Assembly (NCBI RefSeq): GCF_963662255.1
Contig: NW_026912178.1
Location: 1,488,001 to 1,552,000 of the forward strand
DNA: 64,000 nt
Source: Cinclus cinclus
Taxonomy: Eukaryota > Chordata > Aves > Passeriformes > Cinclidae
Direction: 5' to 3'
Each line of letters begins with the position of its first letter. The first letter of the stretch is position 1. The notes below the pieces were generated by a model. It did no database searches, was not told the origin of the DNA, and saw nothing but the letters and a program-made list of their open reading frames with translations. A program made the translations under genes and the position numbers. This document shows positions 38,916 through 52,762 of the stretch, piece by piece.

Positions 38916-41553
38916 ATTGTGACACCATAGGGGTGAAGAGAAGCAAGGAACCATTGTGACCCAATGCAGGCTAACAATCTAAGAATCCCTTTTGACACCA
39001 GGGGGCGCAAAAGGACCACGGATGAACTGTGACAGCATGGGGACCTATAGAAGCAAGGATCTATTATGACACCATGAAGGCCAAGAATCAAATGATTCAT
39101 TGTGACATCAAGTGGCCTAAAAGGGCTTGGAATGCATTGTGACACCACAGAGGTTAAGAGAAGCAGGGAACCATTGTGACTCAAGGGAGGCTAACAATCT
39201 AACGATCCCCTGTGACACCAGGGGTTGTAATAGGGGCAGGGATGAATTGTGAAAGCATGGGGCACAATTAATCATGGAAATATTATGACACCATAGAGGC
39301 CAAGACTCAAATGATTCATTGTAACACCAAGTGGCCTTAAAGGGCATGGGATGCATTGTGACACCACAGAGGTTAAGAGAAGCAGGGAACCATTGTGACC
39401 CAATGCAGGCTAACAATCTAAGAGTCCCTTTTGACACCAGGGGGCGCAAAAGGACCACGGATGAACTGTGACAGCATGGGGAACTATAGAAGCAAGGATC
39501 TATTATGACACCATGAAGGCCAAGAATCAAATGATTCATTGTGACATCAAGTGGCCTAAAAGGGCATGGAATGCATTGTGACACCACAGAGGTTAAGAGA
39601 AGCAAGGAACCATTGTGACCCAAGGGAGGCTAACAATCTAATGATCCATTGTGACACCAGGGGTTGTAATAGGGCCAGGGATGAATTGTGAAAGCATGGA
39701 GCCCAAGAAAAACATGGAAACATTATGACACCATAGAGGCCAAGACTCAAATGATTCATTGTAACACCAAGTGGCCTAAAAGGGCATGGGACGCATTGTG
39801 ACACCACAGGGGTTAAGAGAAGCAAGGAACCATTGTGACCCAATGTAGGCTAACAATCTAAGAATCCCTTTTGACACCAGGGGGCTCAAAAGGACCACGG
39901 ATGTACTGTGACGGCATGGGGACCTATAGAAGCAAGGATCTATTATGACACCATGAAGGCCAAGAATCAAATGATTCATTCTGACATCAAGTGGCCTAAA
40001 AGGGCTTGGAATGCATTGTGACACCACAGAGGTTAAGAGAAGCAGGGAACCATTGTGGCCCAAGGGAGGCTAACAATCTAATGATCCCCTGTGACACCAG
40101 GGGTTGTAATAGGGCCAGGGATGAATTGTGAAAGCATGGAGCCCAAAAAAACATGGAAACATTTTGACACCATAGAGGCCAAGACTCAAATGATTCATTG
40201 TAACACCAAGTGGCCTAAAAGGGCATGGGATGCATTGTGACACCACAGGGGTTAAGAGAAGCAAGGAACCATTGTGACCCAATGCAGGCCAACAATCTAA
40301 GAATCCCTTTTGACACCAGGGGGCGCAAAGGGACCACGGATGAACTGTGACGGCATGGGGACCTATAGAAGCAAGGATCTATTATGACACCATGAAGGCC
40401 AAGAATCAAATGATTCATTGTGACATCAAGTGGCCTAAAAGGGCTTGGAATGCATTGTGACACCACAGAGGTTAAGAGAAGCAAGCAACCATTGTGACCC
40501 AAGGGAGGCTAACAATCTAATGATCCATTGTGACACCAGGGGTTGTAATAGGGCCAGGGATGAATTGTGAAAGCATGGAGCCCAAGAAAAACATGGAAAC
40601 ATTATGACACCATAGAGGCCAAGACTCAAATGATTCATTGTAACACCAAGTGGCCTAAAAGGGCATGGGATGCATTGTGACACCACAGGGGTTAAGAGAA
40701 GCAGGGAACCATTGTGACCCAATGCAGGCTAACAATCTAAGAATCCCTTTTGACACCAGGGGGCGCAAAAGGACCACGGATGAACTGTGACAGCATGGGG
40801 ACCTATAGAAGCAAGGATCTATTATGACACCATGAAGGCCAAGAATCAAATGATTCATTGGGACATCAAGTGGCCTAAAAGGGCTTGGAATGCATTGTGA
40901 CACCACAGAGGTTAAGAGAAGCAAGCAACCATTGTGACCCAAGGGAGGCTAACAATCTAATGATCCATTGTGACACCAGGGGTTGTAATAGGGCCAGGGA
41001 TGAATTGTGAAAGCATGGGGCCCAAGAAAAACATGGAAACATTATGACACCATAGAGGCCAAGACTCAAATGATTCATTGTAACACCAAGTGGCCTAAAA
41101 GGGCATGGGATGCATTGTGACACCACAGAGGTTAAGAGAAGCAAGGAACCATTGTGACCCAATGCAGGCTAACTATCCAAGATTCCCTTTTGACACCAGG
41201 GGGCGCAAAAGGACCACGGATGAACTGTGACAGCATGGGGACCTATAGAAGCAAGGATTTATTACGACACCATGAAGGCCAAGAATCAAATGATTCATTG
41301 TGACATCAAGTGGCCTAAAAGGGCTTGGAATGCATTGTGACACCACAGAGGTTAAGAGAAGCAAGCAACCATTGTGACCCAAGGGAGGCTAACAATCTAA
41401 TGATCCATTGTGACACCAGGGGTTGTAATAGGGCCAGGGATGAATTGTGAAAGCATGGAGCCCAAGAAAAACATGGAAACATTATGACACCATAGAGGCC
41501 AAGACTCAAATGATTCATTGTAACACCAAGTGGCCTAAAAGGGCATGGGATGC
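38916..41553. repeat. 2,638-bp HOR copy 1
   Basis: Twelve units less two bases: an A opening with gggtgaagag just upstream, attaatc B (39136), aagagtccc A, B, gtactgtgacgg A, gtggccc B with A7, ggccaac A, B, gggacatcaag A, B, aactatcc A with ttattacgac, and a final B. Confidence 0.88.
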
Positions 41554-44191
41554 ATTGTGACACCATAGGGGTGAAGAGAAGCAAGGAACCATTGTGACCC
41601 AATGCAGGCTAACAATCTAAGAATCCCTTTTGACACCAGGGGGCGCAAAAGGACCACGGATGAACTGTGACAGCATGGGGACCTATAGAAGCAAGGATCT
41701 ATTATGACACCATGAAGGCCAAGAATCAAATGATTCATTGTGACATCAAGTGGCCTAAAAGGGCTTGGAATGCATTGTGACACCACAGAGGTTAAGAGAA
41801 GCCGGGAACCATTGTGACTCAAGGGAGGCTAACAATCTAACGATCCCCTGTGACACCAGGGGTTGTAATAGGGGCAGGGATGAATTGTGAAAGCATGGGG
41901 CACAATTAATCATGGAAATATTATGACACCATAGAGGCCAAGACTCAAATGATTCATTGTAACACCAAGTGGCCTTAAAGGGCATGGGATGCATTGTGAC
42001 ACCACAGAGGTTAAGAGAAGCAGGGAACCATTGTGACCCAATGCAGGCTAACAATCTAAGAGTCCCTTTTGACACCAGGGGGCGCAAAAGGACCACGGAT
42101 GAACTGTGACAGCATGGGGAACTATAGAAGCAAGGATCTATTATGACACCATGAAGGCCAAGAATCAAATGATTCATTGTGACATCAAGTGGCCTAAAAG
42201 GGCATGGAATGCATTGTGACACCACAGAGGTTAAGAGAAGCAAGGAACCATTGTGACCCAAGGGAGGCTAACAATCTAATGATCCATTGTGACACCAGGG
42301 GTTGTAATAGGGCCAGGGATGAATTGTGAAAGCATGGAGCCCAAGAAAAACATGGAAACATTATGACACCATAGAGGCCAAGACTCAAATGATTCATTGT
42401 AACACCAAGTGGCCTAAAAGGGCATGGGACGCATTGTGACACCACAGGGGTTAAGAGAAGCAAGGAACCATTGTGACCCAATGTAGGCTAACAATCTAAG
42501 AATCCCTTTTGACACCAGGGGGCTCAAAAGGACCACGGATGTACTGTGACGGCATGGGGACCTATAGAAGCAAGGATCTATTATGACACCATGAAGGCCA
42601 AGAATCAAATGATTCATTCTGACATCAAGTGGCCTAAAAGGGCTTGGAATGCATTGTGACACCACAGAGGTTAAGAGAAGCAGGGAACCATTGTGGCCCA
42701 AGGGAGGCTAACAATCTAATGATCCCCTGTGACACCAGGGGTTGTAATAGGGCCAGGGATGAATTGTGAAAGCATGGAGCCCAAAAAAACATGGAAACAT
42801 TTTGACACCATAGAGGCCAAGACTCAAATGATTCATTGTAACACCAAGTGGCCTAAAAGGGCATGGGATGCATTGTGACACCACAGGGGTTAAGAGAAGC
42901 AAGGAACCATTGTGACCCAATGCAGGCCAACAATCTAAGAATCCCTTTTGACACCAGGGGGCGCAAAGGGACCACGGATGAACTGTGACGGCATGGGGAC
43001 CTATAGAAGCAAGGATCTATTATGACACCATGAAGGCCAAGAATCAAATGATTCATTGTGACATCAAGTGGCCTAAAAGGGCTTGGAATGCATTGTGACA
43101 CCACAGAGGTTAAGAGAAGCAAGCAACCATTGTGACCCAAGGGAGGCTAACAATCTAATGATCCATTGTGACACCAGGGGTTGTAATAGGGCCAGGGATG
43201 AATTGTGAAAGCATGGAGCCCAAGAAAAACATGGAAACATTATGACACCATAGAGGCCAAGACTCAAATGATTCATTGTAACACCAAGTGGCCTAAAAGG
43301 GCATGGGATGCATTGTGACACCACAGGGGTTAAGAGAAGCAGGGAACCATTGTGACCCAATGCAGGCTAACAATCTAAGAATCCCTTTTGACACCAGGGG
43401 GCGCAAAAGGACCACGGATGAACTGTGACAGCATGGGGACCTATAGAAGCAAGGATCTATTATGACACCATGAAGGCCAAGAATCAAATGATTCATTGGG
43501 ACATCAAGTGGCCTAAAAGGGCTTGGAATGCATTGTGACACCACAGAGGTTAAGAGAAGCAAGCAACCATTGTGACCCAAGGGAGGCTAACAATCTAATG
43601 ATCCATTGTGACACCAGGGGTTGTAATAGGGCCAGGGATGAATTGTGAAAGCATGGGGCCCAAGAAAAACATGGAAACATTATGACACCATAGAGGCCAA
43701 GACTCAAATGATTCATTGTAACACCAAGTGGCCTAAAAGGGCATGGGATGCATTGTGACACCACAGAGGTTAAGAGAAGCAAGGAACCATTGTGACCCAA
43801 TGCAGGCTAACTATCTAAGATTCCCTTTTGACACCAGGGGGCGCAAAAGGACCACGGATGAACTGTGACAGCATGGGGACCTATAGAAGCAAGGATTTAT
43901 TACGACACCATGAAGGCCAAGAATCAAATGATTCATTGTGACATCAAGTGGCCTAAAAGGGCTTGGAATGCATTGTGACACCACAGAGGTTAAGAGAAGC
44001 AAGCAACCATTGTGACCCAAGGGAGGCTAACAATCTAATGATCCATTGTGACACCAGGGGTTGTAATAGGGCCAGGGATGAATTGTGAAAGCATGGAGCC
44101 CAAGAAAAACATGGAAACATTATGACACCATAGAGGCCAAGACTCAAATGATTCATTGTAACACCAAGTGGCCTAAAAGGGCATGGGATGC
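41554..44191. repeat. 2,638-bp HOR copy 2
   Basis: Same order and length as copy 1. Small differences include agccggg near 41802 and aactatcta near 43812 instead of aactatcca. Confidence 0.88.
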
Positions 44192-46389
44192 ATTGTGACA
44201 CCATAGGGGTGAAGAGAAGCAAGGAACCATTGTGACCCAATGCAGGCTAACAATCTAAGAATCCCTTTTGACACCAGGGGGCGCAAAAGGACCACGGATG
44301 AACTGTGACAGCATGGGGACCTATAGAAGCAAGGATCTATTATGACACCATGAAGGCCAAGAATCAAATGATTCATTGTGACATCAAGTGGCCTAAAAGG
44401 GCTTGGAATGCATTGTGACACCACAGAGGTTAAGAGAAGCCGGGAACCATTGTGACTCAAGGGAGGCTAACAATCTAACGATCCCCTGTGACACCAGGGG
44501 TTGTAATAGGGGCAGGGATGAATTGTGAAAGCATGGGGCACAATTAATCATGGAAATATTATGACACCATAGAGGCCAAGACTCAAATGATTCATTGTAA
44601 CACCAAGTGGCCTTAAAGGGCATGGGATGCATTGTGACACCACAGAGGTTAAGAGAAGCAGGGAACCATTGTGACCCAATGCAGGCTAACAATCTAAGAG
44701 TCCCTTTTGACACCAGGGGGCGCAAAAGGACCACGGATGAACTGTGACAGCATGGGGAACTATAGAAGCAAGGATCTATTATGACACCATGAAGGCCAAG
44801 AATCAAATGATTCATTGTGACATCAAGTGGCCTAAAAGGGCATGGAATGCATTGTGACACCACAGAGGTTAAGAGAAGCAAGGAACCATTGTGACCCAAG
44901 GGAGGCTAACAATCTAATGATCCATTGTGACACCAGGGGTTGTAATAGGGCCAGGGATGAATTGTGAAAGCATGGAGCCCAAGAAAAACATGGAAACATT
45001 ATGACACCATAGAGGCCAAGACTCAAATGATTCATTGTAACACCAAGTGGCCTAAAAGGGCATGGGACGCATTGTGACACCACAGGGGTTAAGAGAAGCA
45101 AGGAACCATTGTGACCCAATGTAGGCTAACAATCTAAGAATCCCTTTTGACACCAGGGGGCTCAAAAGGACCACGGATGTACTGTGACGGCATGGGGACC
45201 TATAGAAGCAAGGATCTATTATGACACCATGAAGGCCAAGAATCAAATGATTCATTCTGACATCAAGTGGCCTAAAAGGGCTTGGAATGCATTGTGACAC
45301 CACAGAGGTTAAGAGAAGCAGGGAACCATTGTGGCCCAAGGGAGGCTAACAATCTAATGATCCCCTGTGACACCAGGGGTTGTAATAGGGCCAGGGATGA
45401 ATTGTGAAAGCATGGGGCACAATAAATCATGGAAATATTATGACACCATAGAGGCCAAGATTCAAATGATTCATTGTAACACCAAGTGGCCTAAAAGGGC
45501 ATGGGATGCATTGTGACACCACAGAGGTTAAGAGAAGCAGGGAACCATTGTGACCCAATGCAGGCTAACAATCTAAGAATCCCTTTTGACACCAGGGGGC
45601 GCAAAAGGACCACGGATGAACTGTGACAGCATGGGGACCTATAGAAGCAAGGATCTATTATGACACCATGAAGGCCAAGAATCAAATGATTCATTGGGAC
45701 ATCAAGTGGCCTAAAAGGGCTTGGAATGCATTGTGACACCACAGAGGTTAAGAGAAGCAAGCAACCATTGTGACCCAAGGGAGGCTAACAATCTAATGAT
45801 CCATTGTGACACCAGGGGTTGTAATAGGGCCAGGGATGAATTGTGAAAGCATGGGGCCCAAGAAAAACATGGAAACATTATGACACCATAGAGGCCAAGA
45901 CTCAAATGATTCATTGTAACACCAAGTGGCCTAAAAGGGCATGGGATGCATTGTGACACCACAGAGGTTAAGAGAAGCAAGGAACCATTGTGACCCAATG
46001 CAGGCTAACTATCCAAGATTCCCTTTTGACACCAGGGGGCGCAAAAGGACCACGGATGAACTGTGACAGCATGGGGACCTATAGAAGCAAGGATTTATTA
46101 TGACACCATGAAGGCCAAGAATCAAATGATTCATTGTGACATCAAGTGGCCTAAAAGGTCTTGGAATGCATTGTGACACCACAGAGGTTAAGAGAAGCAA
46201 GTAACCATTGTGACCCAAGTGAGGCTAACAATCTGATGATCCCCAGTGACACCAGGGGTTGTAATAGGGCCAGGGATGAATTGTGAAAGCATGGAGCCCA
46301 AGAAAAACATGGAAACATTTTGACACCATAGAGGCCAAGACTCAAATGATTCATTGTAAAACCAAGTAGCCTAAAAGGGCATGGGATGC
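44192..46389. repeat. 2,198-bp HOR copy 1 (switch from the 2,638-bp form)
   Basis: The first half matches the 2,638-bp HOR, through the gtactgtgacgg A unit. The gtggccc B unit then has the ataaatc form of subrepeat 4 instead of A7, and the following dimer (ggccaac A plus B) is missing. Loss of one dimer explains the change from 2,638 to 2,198 bp. Confidence 0.88.
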
Positions 46390-48587
46390 ATTGTGACACC
46401 ATAGGGGTGAAGAGAAGCAAGGAACCATTGTGACCCAATGCAGGCTAACAATCTAAGAATCCCTTTTGACACCAGGGGGCGCAAAAGGACCACGGATGAA
46501 CTGTGACAGCATGGGGACCTATAGAAGTAAGGATCTATTATGACACCATGAAGGCCAAGAATCAAATGATTCATTGTGACATCAAGTGGCCTAAAAGGGC
46601 TTGGAATGCATTGTGACACCACAGAGGTTAAGAGAAGCCGGGAACCATTGTGACTCAAGGGAGGCTAACAATCTAACGATCCCCTGTGACACCAGGGGTT
46701 GTAATAGGGGCAGGGATGAATTGTGAAAGCATGGGGCACAATTAATCATGGAAATATTATGACACCATAGAGGCCAAGACTCAAATGATTCATTGTAACA
46801 CCAAGTGGCCTTAAAGGGCATGGGATGCATTGTGACACCACAGAGGTTAAGAGAAGCAGGGAACCATTGTGACCCAATGCAGGCTAACAATCTAAGAGTC
46901 CCTTTTGACACCAGGGGGCGCAAAAGGACCACGGATGAACTGTGACAGCATGGGGAACTATAGAAGCAAGGATCTATTATGACACCATGAAGGCCAAGAA
47001 TCAAATGATTCATTGTGACATCAAGTGGCCTAAAAGGGCTTGGAATGCATTGTGACACCACAGAGGTTAAGAGAAGCAAGCAACCATTGTGACCCAAGGG
47101 AGGCTAACAATCTAATGATCCATTGTGACACCAGGGGTTGTAATAGGGCCAGGGATGAATTGTGAAAGCATGGAGCCCAAGAAAAACATGGAAACATTAT
47201 GACACCATAGAGGCCAAGACTCAAATGATTCATTGTAACACCAAGTGGCCTAAAAGGGCATGGGACGCATTGTGACACCACAGGGGTTAAGAGAAGCAAG
47301 GAACCATTGTGACCCAATGTAGGCTAACAATCTAAGAATCCCTTTTGACACCAGGGGGCTCAAAAGGACCACGGATGTACTGTGACGGCATGGGGACCTA
47401 TAGAAGCAAGGATCTATTATGACACCATGAAGGCCAAGAATCAAATGATTCATTCTGACATCAAGTGGCCTAAAAGGGCTTGGAATGCATTGTGACACCA
47501 CAGAGGTTAAGAGAAGCAGGGAACCATTGTGGCCCAAGGGAGGCTAACAATCTAATGATCCCCTGTGACACCAGGGGTTGTAATAGGGCCAGGGATGAAT
47601 TGTGAAAGCATGGGGCACAATAAATCATGGAAATATTATGACACCATAGAGGCCAAGATTCAAATGATTCATTGTAACACCAAGTGGCCTAAAAGGGCAT
47701 GGGATGCATTGTGACACCACAGAGGTTAAGAGAAGCAGGGAACCATTGTGACCCAATGCAGGCTAACAATCTAAGAATCCCTTTTGACACCAGGGGGCGC
47801 AAAAGGACCACGGATGAACTGTGACAGCATGGGGACCTATAGAAGCAAGGATCTATTATGACACCATGAAGGCCAAGAATCAAATGATTCATTGGGACAT
47901 CAAGTGGCCTAAAAGGGCTTGGAATGCATTGTGACACCACAGAGGTTAAGAGAAGCAAGCAACCATTGTGACCCAAGGGAGGCTAACAATCTAATGATCC
48001 ATTGTGACACCAGGGGTTGTAATAGGGCCAGGGATGAATTGTGAAAGCATGGGGCCCAAGAAAAACATGGAAACATTATGACACCATAGAGGCCAAGACT
48101 CAAATGATTCATTGTAACACCAAGTGGCCTAAAAGGGCATGGGATGCATTGTGACACCACAGAGGTTAAGAGAAGCAAGGAACCATTGTGACCCAATGCA
48201 GGCTAACTATCCAAGATTCCCTTTTGACACCAGGGGGCGCAAAAGGACCACGGATGAACTGTGACAGCATGGGGACCTATAGAAGCAAGGATTTATTATG
48301 ACACCATGAAGGCCAAGAATCAAATGATTCATTGTGACATCAAGTGGCCTAAAAGGTCTTGGAATGCATTGTGACACCACAGAGGTTAAGAGAAGCAAGT
48401 AACCATTGTGACCCAAGTGAGGCTAACAATCTGATGATCCCCAGTGACACCAGGGGTTGTAATAGGGCCAGGGATGAATTGTGAAAGCATGGAGCCCAAG
48501 AAAAACATGGAAACATTTTGACACCATAGAGGCCAAGACTCAAATGATTCATTGTAAAACCAAGTAGCCTAAAAGGGCATGGGATGC
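46390..48587. repeat. 2,198-bp HOR copy 2
   Basis: Ten units less two bases (attaatc B at 46610, ataaatc B near 47620). Against its neighbours I see only a handful of substitutions, such as a private T at 46528 (agaagtaagg) and C at 47081 (gcaagcaacc) where copy 3 has G at 49279. Confidence 0.9.
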
Positions 48588-50785
48588 ATTGTGACACCAT
48601 AGGGGTGAAGAGAAGCAAGGAACCATTGTGACCCAATGCAGGCTAACAATCTAAGAATCCCTTTTGACACCAGGGGGCGCAAAAGGACCACGGATGAACT
48701 GTGACAGCATGGGGACCTATAGAAGCAAGGATCTATTATGACACCATGAAGGCCAAGAATCAAATGATTCATTGTGACATCAAGTGGCCTAAAAGGGCTT
48801 GGAATGCATTGTGACACCACAGAGGTTAAGAGAAGCCGGGAACCATTGTGACTCAAGGGAGGCTAACAATCTAACGATCCCCTGTGACACCAGGGGTTGT
48901 AATAGGGGCAGGGATGAATTGTGAAAGCATGGGGCACAATTAATCATGGAAATATTATGACACCATAGAGGCCAAGACTCAAATGATTCATTGTAACACC
49001 AAGTGGCCTTAAAGGGCATGGGATGCATTGTGACACCACAGAGGTTAAGAGAAGCAGGGAACCATTGTGACCCAATGCAGGCTAACAATCTAAGAGTCCC
49101 TTTTGACACCAGGGGGCGCAAAAGGACCACGGATGAACTGTGACAGCATGGGGAACTATAGAAGCAAGGATCTATTATGACACCATGAAGGCCAAGAATC
49201 AAATGATTCATTGTGACATCAAGTGGCCTAAAAGGGCTTGGAATGCATTGTGACACCACAGAGGTTAAGAGAAGCAAGGAACCATTGTGACCCAAGGGAG
49301 GCTAACAATCTAATGATCCATTGTGACACCAGGGGTTGTAATAGGGCCAGGGATGAATTGTGAAAGCATGGAGCCCAAGAAAAACATGGAAACATTATGA
49401 CACCATAGAGGCCAAGACTCAAATGATTCATTGTAACACCAAGTGGCCTAAAAGGGCATGGGACGCATTGTGACACCACAGGGGTTAAGAGAAGCAAGGA
49501 ACCATTGTGACCCAATGTAGGCTAACAATCTAAGAATCCCTTTTGACACCAGGGGGCTCAAAAGGACCACGGATGTACTGTGACGGCATGGGGACCTATA
49601 GAAGCAAGGATCTATTATGACACCATGAAGGCCAAGAATCAAATGATTCATTCTGACATCAAGTGGCCTAAAAGGGCTTGGAATGCATTGTGACACCACA
49701 GAGGTTAAGAGAAGCAGGGAACCATTGTGGCCCAAGGGAGGCTAACAATCTAATGATCCCCTGTGACACCAGGGGTTGTAATAGGGCCAGGGATGAATTG
49801 TGAAAGCATGGGGCACAATAAATCATGGAAATATTATGACACCATAGAGGCCAAGATTCAAATGATTCATTGTAACACCAAGTGGCCTAAAAGGGCATGG
49901 GATGCATTGTGACACCACAGAGGTTAAGAGAAGCAGGGAACCATTGTGACCCAATGCAGGCTAACAATCTAAGAATCCCTTTTGACACCAGGGGGCGCAA
50001 AAGGACCACGGATGAACTGTGACAGCATGGGGACCTATAGAAGCAAGGATCTATTATGACACCATGAAGGCCAAGAATCAAATGATTCATTGGGACATCA
50101 AGTGGCCTAAAAGGGCTTGGAATGCATTGTGACACCACAGAGGTTAAGAGAAGCAAGCAACCATTGTGACCCAAGGGAGGCTAACAATCTAATGATCCAT
50201 TGTGACACCAGGGGTTGTAATAGGGCCAGGGATGAATTGTGAAAGCATGGGGCCCAAGAAAAACATGGAAACATTATGACACCATAGAGGCCAAGACTCA
50301 AATGATTCATTGTAACACCAAGTGGCCTAAAAGGGCATGGGATGCATTGTGACACCACAGAGGTTAAGAGAAGCAAGGAACCATTGTGACCCAATGCAGG
50401 CTAACTATCCAAGATTCCCTTTTGACACCAGGGGACGCAAAAGGACCACGGATGAACTGTGACAGCATGGGGACCTATAGAAGCAAGGATTTATTATGAC
50501 ACCATGAAGGCCAAGAATCAAATGATTCATTGTGACATCAAGTGGCCTAAAAGGTCTTGGAATGCATTGTGACACCACAGAGGTTAAGAGAAGCAAGTAA
50601 CCATTGTGACCCAAGTGAGGCTAACAATCTGATGATCCCCAGTGACACCAGGGGTTGTAATAGGGCCAGGGATGAATTGTGAAAGCATGGAGCCCAAGAA
50701 AAACATGGAAACATTTTGACACCATAGAGGCCAAGACTCAAATGATTCATTGTAAAACCAAGTAGCCTAAAAGGGCATGGGATGC
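48588..50785. repeat. 2,198-bp HOR copy 3
   Basis: Nearly identical to copy 2, with the same two single-base-short B units. A private A at 50435 gives ggggacgcaa where the other copies have gggggcgcaa. Confidence 0.9.
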
Positions 50786-52103
50786 ATTGTGACACCATAG
50801 GGGTGAAGAGAAGCAAGGAACCATTGTGACCCAATGCAGGCTAACAATCTAAGAATCCCTTTTGACACCAGGGGGCGCAAAAGGACCACGGATGAACTGT
50901 GACAGCATGGGGACCTATAGAAGCAAGGATCTATTATGACACCATGAAGGCCAAGAATCAAATGATTCATTGTGACATCAAGTGGCCTAAAAGGGCTTGG
51001 AATGCATTGTGACACCACAGAGGTTAAGAGAAGCCGGGAACCATTGTGACTCAAGGGAGGCTAACAATCTAACGATCCCCTGTGACACCAGGGGTTTTAA
51101 TAGGGGCAGGGATGAATTGTGAAAGCATGGGGCACAATTAATCATGGAAATATTATGACACCATAGAGGCCAAGACTCAAATGATTCATTGTAACACCAA
51201 GTGGCCTTAAAGGGCATGGGATGCATTGTGACACCACAGAGGTTAAGAGAAGCAGGGAACCATTGTGACCCAATGCAGGCTAACAATCTAAGAGTCCCTT
51301 TTGACACCAGGGGGCGCAAAAGGACCACGGATGAACTGTGACAGCATGGGGAACTATAGAAGCAAGGATCTATTATGACACCATGAAGGCCAAGAATCAA
51401 ATGATTCATTGTGACATCAAGTGGCCTAAAAGGGCTTGGAATGCATTGTGACACCACAGAGGTTAAGAGAAGCAAGGAACCATTGTGACCCAAGGGAGGC
51501 TAACAATCTAATGATCCATTGTGACACCAGGGGTTGTAATAGGGCCAGGGATGAATTGTGAAAGCATGGAGCCCAAGAAAAACATGGAAACATTTTGACA
51601 CCATAGAGGCCAAGACTCAAATGATTCATTGTAACACCAAGTGGCCTAAAAGGGCATGGGACGCATTGTGACACCACAGGGGTTAAGAGAAGCAAGGAAC
51701 CATTGTGACCCAATGTAGGCTAACAATCTAAGAATCCCTTTTGACACCAGGGGGCTCAAAAGGACCACGGATGTACTGTGACGGCATGGGGACCTATAGA
51801 AGCAAGGATCTATTATGACACCATGAAGGCCAAGAATCAAATGATTCATTCTGACATCAAGTGGCCTAAAAGGGCTTGGAATGCATTGTGACACCACAGA
51901 GGTTAAGAGAAGCAGGGAACCATTGTGGCCCAAGGGAGGCTAACAATCTAATGATCCCCTGTGACACCAGGGGTTGTAATAGGGCCAGGGATGAATTGTG
52001 AAAGCATGGGGCACAATAAATCATGGAAATATTATGACACCATAGAGGCCAAGATTCAAATGATTCATTGTAACACCAAGTGGCCTAAAAGGGCATGGGA
52101 TGC
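50786..52103. repeat. 2,198-bp HOR copy 4, first six units only
   Basis: It matches copies 2 and 3 through the ataaatc B unit and then switches to the aactatct/acaacag A unit at 52104. Private changes include ggttttaatagg (T at 51097) and cattttgaca (T at 51595). Confidence 0.88.
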
Positions 52104-52762
52104 ATTGTGACACCACAGAGGTTAAGAGAAGCAAGGAACCATTGTGACCCAATGCAGGCTAACTATCTAAGATTCCCTTTTGACACCAGGGGACGCAAAA
52201 GGACAACAGATGAACTGTGACAGCATGGGGACCTATAGAAGCAAGGATCTATTATGACACCATGAAGGCCAAGAATCAAATGATTCATTGTGACATCAAG
52301 TGGCCTAAAAGGGCTTGGAATGCATTGTGACACCACAGAGGTTAAGAGAAGCAAGGAACCATTGTGACCCAAGGGAGGCTTACAATCTAATGATCCATTG
52401 TGACACCAGGGGTTGTAATAGGGCCAGGGATGAATTGTGAAAGCATGGAGCCCAAAAAAACATGGAAACATTTTGACACCATAGAGGCCAAGACTCAAAT
52501 GATTCATTGTAACACCAAGTGGCCTAAAAGGGCATGGGATGCATTGTGACACCACAGGGGTTAAGAGAAGCAAGGAACCATTGTGACCCAATGCAGGCCA
52601 ACAATCTAAGAATCCCTTTTGACACCAGGGGGCGCAAAGGGACCACGGATGAACTGTGACGGCATGGGGACCTATAGAAGCAAGGATCTATTATGACACC
52701 ATGAAGGCCAAGAATCAAATGATTCATTGTGACATCAAGTGGCCTAAAAGGGCTTGGAATGC
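52104..52762. repeat. 659-bp trio A-B(A7)-A shared with 27483 and 30561
   Basis: Three units (aactatct with acaacag; cttacaatc with A7; ggccaacaatc) repeat the trio at 27483-28141 and 30561-31219 more than 20 kb away. It joins the 2,198-bp HOR on the left to the 3,078-bp HOR on the right. Confidence 0.82.
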
